Source: Aselliscus stoliczkanus (taxonomy: Eukaryota; Chordata; Mammalia; Chiroptera; Hipposideridae). Taken from it: a stretch of 64,000 bases of DNA. The number at the start of each line of letters is the position of its first letter. Within the stretch, counting starts at the first letter, position 1. Made by a program: the position numbers and the translations under genes. Under the pieces are notes generated by a model. That model was not told the DNA's origin. It did no database searches and worked only from the letters and a program-made list of their open reading frames with translations. The DNA lies in NCBI GenBank assembly GCA_033961575.1, contig CM066727.1, forward strand, positions 154,613,434-154,677,433, in the 5' to 3' direction. Shown piece after piece: positions 1 to 10,650 of the stretch.

Positions 1-59
1 TAAACTACATATATACACTTAAGAAACATTAACAAAAACAAATAAGATAATGATTTTCC

Positions 60-410
60 AGTCCACTTATTCCAGTTCAGGATTGCAGGGGGCTGGAACC
101 AATCAGCAACTCAGGGTGCAAGGCGGGAACGTGCCCTGAACAGGACATCCTTCCATCACAGGGTGCACCACACACACCCACACTCACTCAGGCTGGGACA
201 ATTCAGACGAGCCGATTCGCCTAACCATGCACACCTTTGCGATGTAGGAGGAAATCAGGAGTCCCTGGACAAAACCCACGCAGACACAGGGAGAACGTGC
301 AAACTCTGCATAGCGGACCCAGGCAGAAATCGATTTCTTTTCCCATCGACATTATAACGAAAGAATGTTGAGTGAAACAATGTTATTCAAGGACCTACTG
401 TATAATTTAT
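60..410 (+). repeat. Old vertebrate interspersed repeat, family not assigned
   Basis: The stretch containing GGATTGCAGGGGGCTGG and, later, CCCACGCAGACACAGGGAG followed by AACGTGCAAACTC resembles a widespread old vertebrate repeat segment. The copy is mutated and open frames in it are meaningless. I cannot name the family without a search. Confidence 0.45.
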
Positions 411-476
411 TTCAATTAGAAGGGAACTCTAAAAATTCTAGTTAGCATGTTCAGAGATTCAAGAAACTATCATGTT

Positions 477-969
477 GGGTCGGGCCGAGTGGCTCAGTTG
501 GTTAAGAGTTGGCTTAGACCACGTGCTCTGAGCAATGGGGCCGCCGGTTCGGCTCCCACATGGGCCAGTGAACGCTGCACCCTCGCTGAGCTGTCGCTGA
601 ACTGCCAACAGGTGGCAGGATGGCTCACCTGGTGTAACAACAAGATTGCCTGTTCAATGATGGGCGTTATGCCCACCCGCAACTAAAGCCTGAACTCGGC
701 ACCTTGAACTGAGCTGCCGCCCGGATGGCTCAGGGGATAGAGTATGTGCTCTTAACAACAAGGCTGTTGGTTCGACTCCCGCATAGGATGGTGGCTATGC
801 CCACCCGCAACTAAGATTGAATACAGCACCTTGAGCTTAGAGGCCACGACCTGCCGACGGGAAGTCAGATGGCGACTGGCACCCTCCACAACGAAGACTG
901 AAAACCAACAACTTGGCTGGTCCCCTTCCCCAATTCCCCAATTTAAAAATAATAATAATAATAATAATA
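477..969 (+). mobile_element. Composite (trimeric) tRNA-derived SINE
   Basis: Three tRNA-like A-box segments occur in a row: GAGTGGCTCAGTTGGTTAAG near 488, GGATGGCTCACCTGGTGTAA near 618 and GGATGGCTCAGGGGATAGAG near 723. B-box-like GGTTCGGCTCCC and GGTTCGACTCCC lie between them. The element ends in CCCCAATTCCCCAATTT plus an (AAT)n tail. Target-site duplication of 16 bases: 461-476 and 970-985, one mismatch. Confidence 0.9.
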
Positions 970-1029
970 AAGAAGCTATCATGTTCATAAAAAATCAAGA
1001 AGAAACTGCTATTAGAGAATAAATTTCAA

Positions 1030-1960
1030 ACAGAGAGACAGCAAACACAAAAGAGGTTAAAAATATGGCACATGGAAGAAATAATAAAACAAAAATCTCT
1101 CTAAGCTACAGAAAGGCAGCCAACAAGACAAATGGAGGGTCTAAAGTGCCAAACAGTATGAAAAAGAAGACACACATCTAGACACATCCTAAAAAATTTC
1201 AGAACTCCAAGGACAAAAAGTAAATTCTAAAAACGTCCAGAATACAGTCATGCATGACAAAATGACATTTCAGTCAACAGTGGTCCCAGAAGAGTATCAT
1301 GGAGCTGAACTACTCCTAACACCTAGTGACTTCGCAGACTTCGTTACGTAGCAGCACCGCGCATACTCACGTGTATGTGGTGACACTGGTGTAAACAAAC
1401 CTACTGCGCTGACAACTGTATGAGTATAGCACATACAATTGTGTACAGTACATAATACTTGATAATCAATAACTATGTTACTGGCTTATGCATTTACTAT
1501 ACTATATTTTTATTGTAGAATGTACTTTCTATTTGCTAAAAAAAAAGTTTGCTGTAAAACAGTATGCCATGTTCCACCAGCAGCGGTCTCATCCATCTTG
1601 TGTTCTCTTGATGAAATCATTTCTCTTGTGTTTGATTTGATCTAAGTTGTTTTGTCCGGAACCATGCTGTACAGCCTTACAGCCTGGGAACAACAGGCCG
1701 TCCCATAGAGCCTAGGTGTGTGGTAGGCTGGGCCATCTGGGTTTGTGTACATGCACTCTAGGACATTCTGACAGTGACAATGTTGTCGAAGGATGCATTT
1801 CTCAGAATGTATCTCCATTAAGCAGCGCATGACTGTATAAAAATAGGTTACATTCAAAGAAATGACAATCAAGTGAGATATAAAGATATTTTTAAAAAGG
1901 CAAAGACTTAAAGTTTAATACTCATGTACCCCATATTAAAAATAACTACTCCAAATTTTA
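1030..1960 (+). mobile_element. L1 fragment, split by a DNA transposon
   Basis: Sequence before 1,243 (containing CACATCTAGACACATCCTAA) and after 1,837 (containing GGTTACATTCAAAG) reads like consecutive L1 ORF1-region sequence in plus orientation, interrupted by the element at 1,245-1,835. The copy is decayed and non-coding. Confidence 0.6.
1245..1835. mobile_element. Pogo/Tigger-type DNA transposon, non-autonomous
   Basis: Terminal inverted repeats CAGTCATGCATGAC and (reverse complement) CAGTCATGCGCTGC lie directly inside TA dinucleotides at 1,243-1,244 and 1,836-1,837, the Tc1/mariner/pogo target-site duplication. The internal sequence (ACAATTGTGTACAGTACATA and similar) matches a familiar mammalian Tigger-like fossil. 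It is 591 bp long and carries no transposase frame. Confidence 0.85.
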
Positions 1961-2699
1961 AAAAGACAAGAAAAATGACAACTTCAAGTATGAGCAATAA
2001 TGGCAGCTGAGTAAGACCTTCTATTGTAGAAGAGCATAAAAGGCTAAAAAGAAATTAAAAGAGGATTGAGTAGATCTTGTTGTTTGTGCCACTCTCTTCA
2101 TTCTCTGGGGAGGGGCCTTGGTGATACTGCATTACATTTCCTTCTCTGTATGTCCAACAGCACTTCTAGGTTCTAAAGTAAGTAATATTTATTTAATAAT
2201 AATATTGTAAAGTAGTATTTGTAGAATGTAAACATTTAGGTTTAATTTGTACACACAGCATGAAGACAACTTCTTACACAAAACAATAGTATAAACGTTA
2301 TTTACTTTGATAATATAATAGGACTACAAAATCTCAGAAGGAAAAAACTACTAGAAATGAGTAAATTTCATAGCAGAGAATCAAAAGATACCTTTTAAAG
2401 TTGACTTAACATAGTTTTTGAAAGTTATACTATCAACTACCAGAACTACAAAACTGCTAAAAAGTGGTTACATTTTGGGAAGTAGGGCTGGGGTGCGAGG
2501 AGAGAGGAGGCCATTTTGCCATTGCATGGTGTTTCAACAATGTTCCCGTGCCACTTTTTTTTTAATTACTAGGAAAAAACACAAGTCTTGCAAGTATTCT
2601 CATACCTTATTCCCACCTCAATAATCCTTAAGTAAGACCATCTTTTTCCCTGCTTCATACAGAGATACACAAAACCAGTGATACAGGAATGCTCAGTGA

Positions 2700-2970
2700 T
2701 CAGGAACATGGGACAGTTTGAAGTGTGAAGTCAAGGCCAAGGGCACTGTGGTCCTGAGCCCACCACTCCGCGAACACATTCCCATCTTGACGACCTGTCT
2801 TCTGTTTTCCTCTAGACCCCAGGTCCTGGTGGCATCCTTGGGGCCATCAACATTCCCACTGATGACCTGTATGACATGGTGACCTCATAGTTCTCCAAAA
2901 ACATCACGGAGCTGTGTCCACTCCAAATCCATGCCGACCAGGCCGGCACTGGCCTCACACTGGCATCACG
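2700..2970 (+). other. Unassigned coding-like, moderately GC-rich segment
   Basis: A frame reads PGPGGILGAINIPTDDLYDM, then a stop, then further protein-like sequence to about 2,970, preceded by a CCTCTAG acceptor-like site at 2,809-2,815. I do not recognise a family. It may be a decayed pseudogene piece or chance. Confidence 0.2.
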
Positions 2971-3359
2971 TTCATTGTTTCATAAATTCCCCTCAGACTC
3001 CCCGACAGTTGCTGCTCTAATTCTTTTCACATTTCTCAAAACTCCATGCTTTCCTCTTTCTGAAGAATCTTTTCCCTTTAATCACACACCAATGTCTTCT
3101 CTGCAAATCAGTGTGTGTTTTTTTCAACCAAACCCTTCCTCCTACCTCAGACAGAGAGACGCCCCTCCCTCGACTCCAGCAGGGCCAGTCCTGCCATGCT
3201 GCTCTCACACTCAACTTCACATACTCTCAAGGGCACTAATCTGTGTCCAAACCTCCCCAGCCAACCCAGTCTTTTCCCAGCCTCCCCAGGCCTATAACAT
3301 TTTTCCAGTATCCTCTATTATTAAAAAATAATAATAAAGTAAAATAAGTAAGTACTCCT

Positions 3360-3960
3360 TTGAATCTGCCTTTGTTCTTTCACTCCTTTTCCCCAACTTT
3401 AAAACGAGAATCCTACACTCATTGTTTCTATGTCCTCATCACTTTTTAATATAACCTGATTCAGCCACAGGACTGGAGCTAACTAATCCAATCATCTGTA
3501 GCCCCTCATCTAATTCACCTAACCTCTCTACAGCTTTAGCACTGTTGAGTATTTATCCCCATAAGAGCAGCACACTACACTGCCCAGCCCACCTCCTACT
3601 TCTGTGATCTCTCTGGCAACCTGAATGACTCTGTTTCCTCCTCTAGCTTCCTAAATATAGGCATTCCTCATCAGCTTCATTTTCTACTTTCCTTTTAAAA
3701 GCTCTGATTCACCCTGGTGAAGTTCATGAAGATGATGCCAGGATGTCATGCCCCACAGCTCCAGGGTATCATTCACTATTTCCTGCTGCCCAGTGAACAG
3801 TCTACCTGAAAGTCCTGTCAAGGTCACAGATTCCATCATGTCCAAAATTATATTTATCAACCACTTCCCTACCCAGTACCTCAGTGCCCCTCTATGTAAC
3901 ACCATCATCCTGGGGTTACCCAGGCTCAAAATCTGACTCTGCTGCTATTCTCTCACATCT
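3360..3960 (+). mobile_element. L2 fragment
   Basis: Pyrimidine-rich sequence with L2 body phrases such as CTCAAAATCTGACTC and TACCTCAGTGCCCCTC in sense orientation; strongly diverged. Confidence 0.55.
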
Positions 3961-4269
3961 CACCATCTTCCTTCTCCTCAATGTTTTACAACATGGAAAG
4001 TAAAGGTGAATAAGCATGGTTTCCAGCCTCTGGAAATGTAAGCAATTATAAAGTAATCTGATAAGCAGTACAAAAGATAAACGCACAGCATGCTGAGGTT
4101 GAGGGAAGGAGGAGCAAAGGGGAGAGACGTACAGGAGGGGATTTCAACAAGCTGTGAACTGTAAGAGTCAGGACTGAAGCCCTCTTCCCTTGCCCTCACT
4201 TGGTCAAAAGAACACATCCTGACTAATATAACGTACACCTTGCTGTAAGAAAATTCAATACATAAGTTT

Positions 4270-4525
4270 TCACTGACTGACTATATATTAGGCATTGATG
4301 ATTCTCACTCTACATGGATTTTCTTTCAATAGTAACTGCCTCACTAAATTTAAAATAGGATTTCCTTTTCATACAGTCTCACAAACATAATCACAGGTCA
4401 TCTCGGATTAAGAGCTGGACAGAACGAGATTCTCTCATCTAGCCATTCATTTCCCAGAGGCTAGAAAAGGTTAAATAACTTGCCTAGGGTCACAAAGCTT
4501 ATAAAAAGCAGAAACGGAATCTAGA
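4270..4525 (-). mobile_element. MIR fragment
   Basis: Contains the MIR core and tail pattern (GGTTAAATAACTTGCCTAGG then GTCACAAAGCT). Orientation assignment is weak. Confidence 0.55.
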
Positions 4526-5283
4526 TCTTTTCCATGTCACCTCACTCACTGCCTCTGACGTGCATCTCTCATCTCAGGATGTTTTCCCCACTGATTCACG
4601 TAAAAGCCAATAGAAATGAGAATCCGCAAAGACGGTCCAGATGTCAGGTCACTTTCAAAAGTCGAACATGGTCTCTTAGACACATGCAGACATACATAAT
4701 ACGAATTCCAGGAAAATAAGGATCTGGCTATAACTTAGTTCTCTGTAAAAATGCAAAATAGCTCCTCAGCTCATTGATGACAAATTGACCAAAAAGACTC
4801 TCTTGTTCCCTAGGTTCTCCCCAAAATGCTAATAAAGTAATTTTTCCTCCACAACATAAAGGCTTAACTGAAGTTCTAACTATTCCACTAATGGCTGAAA
4901 AAAACTTAGTATTTTGGAGAGTGAGGTAGAAATGGATAGCGTTTTCCCCCATCAGAAGTGGGACGGCTTAGAAAGAATGAATTCTAAGTACTGAGCCAAT
5001 TGTGATGATACCAAGTTCCAGTTAGCATATATTAATCAATTTCTGATTTTACCTTCTGTCAGGTGACAGAAGTTACTTCTCTCCATCTCCAAAAAGTGAT
5101 AGGTGCTTTTTACATTATAAACTTGTCTTCCCTGATAGAGCAGTTAAGTAAGTGAGTAGAATTTGCAATTTGCTTAAGCGAAACCCCTTGCTCTTACAAT
5201 CTGATCCCTTTCTGAAGGGCCCTCTGATCACTTTACAGGGAACATGTCTTAACGTGAGAAATGCAAAATCAAAAGCAGCCAGG

Positions 5284-5728
5284 GGCCAGCCAAGTGGCGC
5301 ATTGGTTAAGCGCTGGTTTGGGGATGCCAGCGGCCCCGGTTCGGATCCCACATGAGGGCCAGTGACACTGCCCTCTACAGCTAACAACAGCTCCACCTGG
5401 AGCTGGGCTGTGCAAGCCCCGGTGATGGTGTGGGCTGCAGCCCCTGCTGCAGTGGACTGCCATAGGCTACAGTGAGTGGCCCGCAGCCAGCGTGAGCGGC
5501 TGGCAGCCAAGCGTGAGCTGCCAATAGCCGCGGTGAGCGACATCCAGAGGCCAGCGACCGATCTGCCTCATCTGGGAAGAGCGCAATGACGATACCAACA
5601 GTGAAGCAACATCCTCCGCAACTAAACTGAAGAACAAAAAGACAGCAACTTGTCTGTTCCCCTTCCCCGATTCCCCAACGCTGTTCCCCTCCGCCAATTC
5701 CCCAATAAAATCTTTAAAAAAAAAACAA
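5284..5728 (+). mobile_element. Long tRNA-derived SINE (T+ type 3' end)
   Basis: Head GGGCCAGCCAAGTGGCGC with A box, B-box-like GGTTCGGATCCC, a middle part with repeated GAGCGGCTGGCAGCC-type units, and a 3' end with AATAAAATCTTT before the A-tail. Target-site duplication AAAAGCAGCCAGG at 5,271-5,283 and 5,729-5,741, perfect. Confidence 0.93.
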
Positions 5729-5798
5729 AAAAGCAGCCAGGAACTTAAGTCCAACTCTACCTGTACAGCTTAACCGTCAGGGGTCGATTTTGCTTTCT

Positions 5799-5859
5799 TT
5801 AATAGCAAAAGAAAGGTTTGCTATTAACCTTTCTTTGCTAAGGTTAATAGCAAAAGAAA
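5799..5859. repeat. Overlapping direct and inverted repeats (hairpin-forming)
   Basis: TTAATAGCAAAAGAAA occurs at 5,799-5,814 and 5,844-5,859. TTTGCTATTAACCT (5,817-5,830) is the exact reverse complement of AGGTTAATAGCAAA (5,841-5,854), and AACCTTTCTTTGC (5,826-5,838) pairs with the first copy. Two mutually exclusive hairpins are possible. Confidence 0.7.
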
Positions 5860-5860
5860 A

Positions 5861-6300
5861 AAGGGCCAGCCAAATGGCGCATTGGTTAAGAGCTGGCTTG
5901 GGACACCAGCAGCCAGGTTCGGATCCCACATATGAGGGCCAGTGACACTGCCCTCTACAGCTAACAACAGCTCCACCTGGAGCTGGGCTGTGTGAACCCT
6001 GGCAATGGTGTGGGCTGCAGCCCCTGCTGCAGTGAGCTGCCATAGGCTACTGTGAGCGGCTGGCAGCCAGCGTGAGCTGCCTATAGCCACGGTGAGCGAC
6101 CATCCAGAGGCCGGCGACCAATCTGCCTCATCCGGGAAGAGCGCAATGACGATACCAACATAGGTCAGTGAAGCAACGTCTTCCACAACTAGACTGAAGA
6201 ACAAAAGAACAGCAACTTGTCTGTTCCCCTTCCCCGGTTCCTCAACGCTGTTCCCCTCCCCCAATTCCCCAATAAAATCTTCAAAAAAAAAAAAAAAAGC
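5861..6300 (+). mobile_element. Long tRNA-derived SINE
   Basis: Same type as 5,284-5,728, with head GGGCCAGCCAAATGGCGC and 3' end CCCCAATAAAATCTTC plus A-tail. The target-site duplication is poor and the 5' flank is the hairpin at 5,799-5,859. Confidence 0.9.
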
Positions 6301-6351
6301 AAGACAAAAAAAAATATCAGCTTGGTTGGGTTATTTAAATTCAAGTAATGT

Positions 6352-6855
6352 ATTAAGACAGCATAAATAGGTTACTACAATATTGCCATAGGGATATGAA
6401 AGACAGTTCGGGGAATGTAATAATGTTGTAAATATTTTGTGGGGTGTCAGATGGTCACATGTCTTGTTAGGGAGCCCACTTCATGGATGGAGTAGAGGCT
6501 TGATCACTGCACTGCATACCTGAAACTGATGCTGTATAATATTGTAATTGAATATATAGATAGTCACAGGATGTGGATTATACGGTGGAAGGGAGTCAAA
6601 GGAATTGTAATAGATATGTATGATATGGGGGAGAGGAGTGGGGTGGCGAATTGGGGGAGGGGGATTGTCACTTTGAGGAGTAAAAAGTATAACTATTGCA
6701 CTGTGTTGTACACCTGAAACTAATTGAAAAAAAAAAAAAGTTTATTTCACTATAAGTTTTAAAATAAAATAAACAAACATGTAATCAGTAAACCTGAACA
6801 CATATTGTGAGAATAAAGGATAAATATGCCAAAAATAAACTAATAACTATAACAA

Positions 6856-6891
<36 letters not shown>
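6352..6891 (+). mobile_element. 5'-truncated L1 with (AAAT)n tail
   Basis: L1 3'-end sequence typical of laurasiatherian L1 (TTGTACACCTGAAACTAATT) followed by A- and AAAT-rich tail. A perfect 16-base target-site duplication, TAAATTCAAGTAATGT, lies at 6,336-6,351 and 6,892-6,907. Confidence 0.8.
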
Positions 6892-6894
<3 letters not shown>

Positions 6895-6896
6895 AT
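6854..6896 (+). repeat. (AAAT)n microsatellite
   Basis: About ten tandem AAAT units in the tail of the L1 insertion. Confidence 0.95.
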
Positions 6897-7989
6897 TCAA
6901 GTAATGTCTTCTGGAGAACTATATAAAACCTTACTACTCTATTTTTCCTTTCAGAAAGTTCCTGAAAAATCTGTAGTCTTGGACTAGACTTAAAATAGAG
7001 AATTGTGAACAAGTGAGAATTATTATTAAACTGCTAATGAAAAAAGGACACTTTAATATTCTTTAAATTAACTCTATGTAAAGCCTGATAACGTAAACAA
7101 ATATGGTTACGTCTTACTCTTGATGACTCACTGACATTGTCACATCCTCTTTCTCACTACTGCCTCTGCTTCTAAACAGACAAATCATTCTAGATAACAG
7201 GTTGTCAAAAGGTGGGAAAGCAGTTTTCCGTCTAGTGAATCAGAAATAAGTCACTGGCAAACCAGACCGGTTAGAACCGGAGTTGTCGCTAACAAAGAGG
7301 AACTCTACCTCACTCAAGGCTCAAGTTTCTGTTCGTTTTCTCTCGGAAAGGAACAGTGGGCCTCGCACGGCCCTTCCTTCTCCTGGCTTCAAGGACAGCC
7401 TTCTGCTGTGTCCGGGGCAGAACGACATGGCATTCACACTGCCCTGTCTTCCCTTCTCTCAGTACCCAGCCACTCCCGACATGTGCATCTGAGGCTGGAG
7501 ACCTCTTGTCTCACCTGCTCTTACTCACCCTCTCCGGTGCACCCTTACCTCCCCTCCCCTTTATGTCACTGGCCACAGTCTGTGTGTGCCTACAACCATG
7601 TCTGTAACTTTCTGTGGAAGCACAACTGTGTCAACGGGGATGGCTCTTCTGTGTGTCTTCACAAGGTGTCTTTCAAGGACACACACATGACACCCTTAAT
7701 TTCTTTTTAACTCAGAGAATACTCGTAAGACCATCAGGAGAGAACTCCCTCAACTTCCTCTTCTGCCTATAAATAACTAACTGCCTCTGCTCCCATCCTT
7801 GCCTCCGTTCCTTCTGTTTCAGCAGAAAAGGAGTTCCTCCGGGTACCTGGAAAATCACTCGGAGGTGCAGGAAATCTCAATTCTTCCTCACTCGCGGAGA
7901 CCATGTTCCGTCACATCCTTTCTCCTCAAGGCCTTCAGCCAGTCCTCTCCAAGGCCTCTCACCCTTCCACCCCACAAATGAATATGCTC

Positions 7990-8240
7990 AAGTCTCTCCT
8001 TTCTTAACGTCATTCATTAATTCAGCCATGAAATACTTTTTGAGCACCTACTATGTGCCAGGAGCTCTTTTCTACCCTGAAGATAAAGTGGTGAATAAAA
8101 GGAAATTCCAGTGGCACGGTGGTTAAGCGCTGGCTTGGGAAGTCCCACATATGAGGGCCAGTGACACTGCCCTCAAAAAAGAAAGGAAATTCCTGCCTTC
8201 ATGCAACTTACTTTTTAGTGGAGAGAAAGAGAGAGGAAAC
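7990..8240 (+). mobile_element. L2 3'-type fragment, split by a SINE
   Basis: TGAGCACCTACTATGTGCCA and later CTGCCTTCATGCAACTTAC flank the short SINE at 8,110-8,181, typical of an old LINE2 copy. Confidence 0.6.
8110..8181 (+). mobile_element. Short SINE with internal deletion
   Basis: Head AGTGGCACGGTGGTTAAGCG and tail GAGGGCCAGTGACACTGCC are present, but the segment that normally carries GGTTCGGGTCC is missing. The A-tail is short. Target-site duplication AAAGGAAATTCC at 8,098-8,109 and 8,182-8,193, perfect. The 5' end is a few bases short. Confidence 0.85.
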
Positions 8241-8269
8241 ATAAACTCCTAGCTCCTGTCCTTTCTCTC

Positions 8270-9860
8270 CTTCACTTTCACAGCCAGCCTCTACTTCTAC
8301 CTGCTCTTCCACCTTGGGTTCTCACCCTACCCCCGACAGGTGTGCAGTCCCCCAGCCCCAACACCACTAAAACAGCTCAGGCGAAGGTCTCCACCGAGGG
8401 CCTCCTCTACTTGGAAACCTCAACGGCATTTCGCAGTCCACCCTCAGTGAAGCTCTGCAGCACCAGGCACTTCTGCTGCTTTGCTTTTCTCCCTTTGCCA
8501 CGCATCCTTCTCTGACCACTTTTTCTCAGGTTCCTTTACTTCAGCTTCCCCCTCAAATGGCGGTGCTTTCTGGAGCTCTGTGTTTAGCCTCTTCGCACTT
8601 AGTGTGCTCCCCTCAGACAACCTCAGTCATGCCCATGGCTTCCACTATCAGTGAGGCCCCCTCAGGAATACTGAATGTGTAGCTTCAGGACATGCTTTTC
8701 AAAAGAGCCACACACACACACACACACACAGAGCCAACTCTCTGCCATGGACCTCCACGTGCATGGCTCAGACCCCTCAAACTCAGCAACACTAAAACTC
8801 TACTCCCACAGCCAAAACTGTTCTTCTTCCTCTATTCCCTGTATCAGGAAATGGTGCCATCTTCCTCTCAAGATGCTAAGCCAGAAATCTGGGAGTCGAC
8901 CTAGGTTCTTCTATCACATCATATGCCCTCCTCCTTCTCCACACTGGTCTCACCAATTCTGCCTCCTTAAATAACTCTTTTCATTCCTCTTCCCTAAACC
9001 TACGCAAGAGCCCTCTAGCTCATTTCAGTAGCCTCCTTCTCAGTCTCCTTGTCCTACCTTGCCCTCCTGTTATCAATTCAGGGCTACGTCGCTTTGTAGT
9101 CTATAGGTACGGTGCCCCCAGGTTCTGTGACATAGGAGCCGGAAATCCTCCTCCTCTAGGACGATCTCCACCAAACACAGATGCCATCCACTCCAGCTTA
9201 CAATTTCTCAGTGATTCCCCATGACCTGTGTGGATGCTCCTTAAACTCTCACCTGAAGAAAGCTTTGGAGAATGGAGGATCTAGGAGAAGCATAGCTTGA
9301 AGGAGCCAGCCACTAGGGGAAAGCATATGATATTTAATTTTAAAAGTTAAGATTATATTTTATCCTACGTTTTAATTCTGTCGTATGATATATTCATCTT
9401 TTAAAAAGCAATAATTTCCCTAAACTTCAATGAAATGCATAGTCCAAGAAGATATACCATGAACATCCTATAGCTCTGAGCACCCCCTAGCACATCCATA
9501 CAAACCCCCACTGGGAAGCAAGGACATACAGGATAAAACCTAAGATTCTAAGGCCCACCCCTGCCATGCTCTCAGCCCTGCCCACCTGCCCAGGCTTAGT
9601 GGACCTACTAAGCTTACACTTTATGCTCTAGTAATGACTAAATCGTTATAATCCCTCAAACATGCTACAATGAGTCACAAATCCACGCCTTTTTCCAAAC
9701 CTAAAGGACACTCCTCCCTTGAATGTCTGCCCACCAAACTCCTATTCAACTGTTAAATCTGAGCCCGAGTGATTCCATTTCCGGGAGTCCTTCCCAGAAT
9801 ATCACACAGGATCTAGTACTAGCATGGCACGTTAATGCCCTACCCCTAGGCACCCTCAGT
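8270..9860 (+). mobile_element. Long L2 copy, interrupted
   Basis: Long pyrimidine-rich stretch with ordered L2 phrases: GGAGCTCTGTGTTTAGCCTC, CCCATGGCTTCCACTATC, GAAATCTGGGAGTCG and, near 9,770, a CCTTCCCAGAATATC-type 3' region. The section 9,100-9,540 is not clearly L2. No intact reverse transcriptase frame. Confidence 0.6.
8709..8730 (+). repeat. (CA)n microsatellite
   Basis: Eleven CA dinucleotides in a row. Confidence 0.95.
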
Positions 9861-10509
9861 ATGTGTACATTCATTCTTTATGACATCACACAATAAAAAT
9901 ACTGTTTATAATATCTTATCTCTGCAAAAAACTACAAAAACCTACAGTCATGTCCAGTCCCTCCTAACCACATCAAACTTACCAAAGGTTGTTTTGTTTT
10001 GTTTCTGAAATCCTTATATTTCCTCCCATTCATTCCTTAACCCATTACGATCTGGCTTCCGATTCCCACCGCTGCATTAAAACCATTCTCACTCAATTCA
10101 TAAAGCACCTGTGGCAAAATCCAATGACTCCATCTTAATCCTTACCATTCTTGTATTTGCAGCAACATTTGATCTTTCCTTCTTTTGCCTTTCTGACTCC
10201 GAAACCCTCCTGGTTCTCCTTCTCTAGCTTTCTTGCTAACCCGCCAGCCACTTCTTCCTAGTCCTCTTCGCAGACTTTCATTTCCGCTGTCCGGGTCAGC
10301 ATTCCTCAAGGGTCTCTCTGAAATACTCTTCTCTCTCTTCACTCTAAGCCCTCTTTCCTGGGTGAACTCACTTATTCTTGAGGCTTTAAGTATCATCCTG
10401 TTTCAGATAAATTTGGGTTCATATACCCAGTTCAGTTACTCTATTCACTAATTACAACGGCATGGATGGAAGTTTGGGGAATATAAAATAACACAGTAGC
10501 ATAACAAAG

Positions 10510-10650
10510 ACTTACCGTGCTTACCATGTGCCAGGCACTGTTTCTAATCACTATATCTTTATGTATTCACTGATTTACTTCTCATATCAATCATATAAAG
10601 TAGATATTATTATTATCCATATAGAGGTAAGGAAACTGAGACAACTAAAA
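10510..10650 (+). mobile_element. MIR fragment
   Basis: TTACCATGTGCCAGGCACTG followed by GAGGTAAGGAAACTGAGA, the classic MIR order. Confidence 0.7.

Noticed and set aside
484..790. tRNA genes suggested by A- and B-box motifs
   Set aside because: They sit within SINE heads bounded by target-site duplications. No intact tRNA cloverleaf with an acceptor stem could be drawn.
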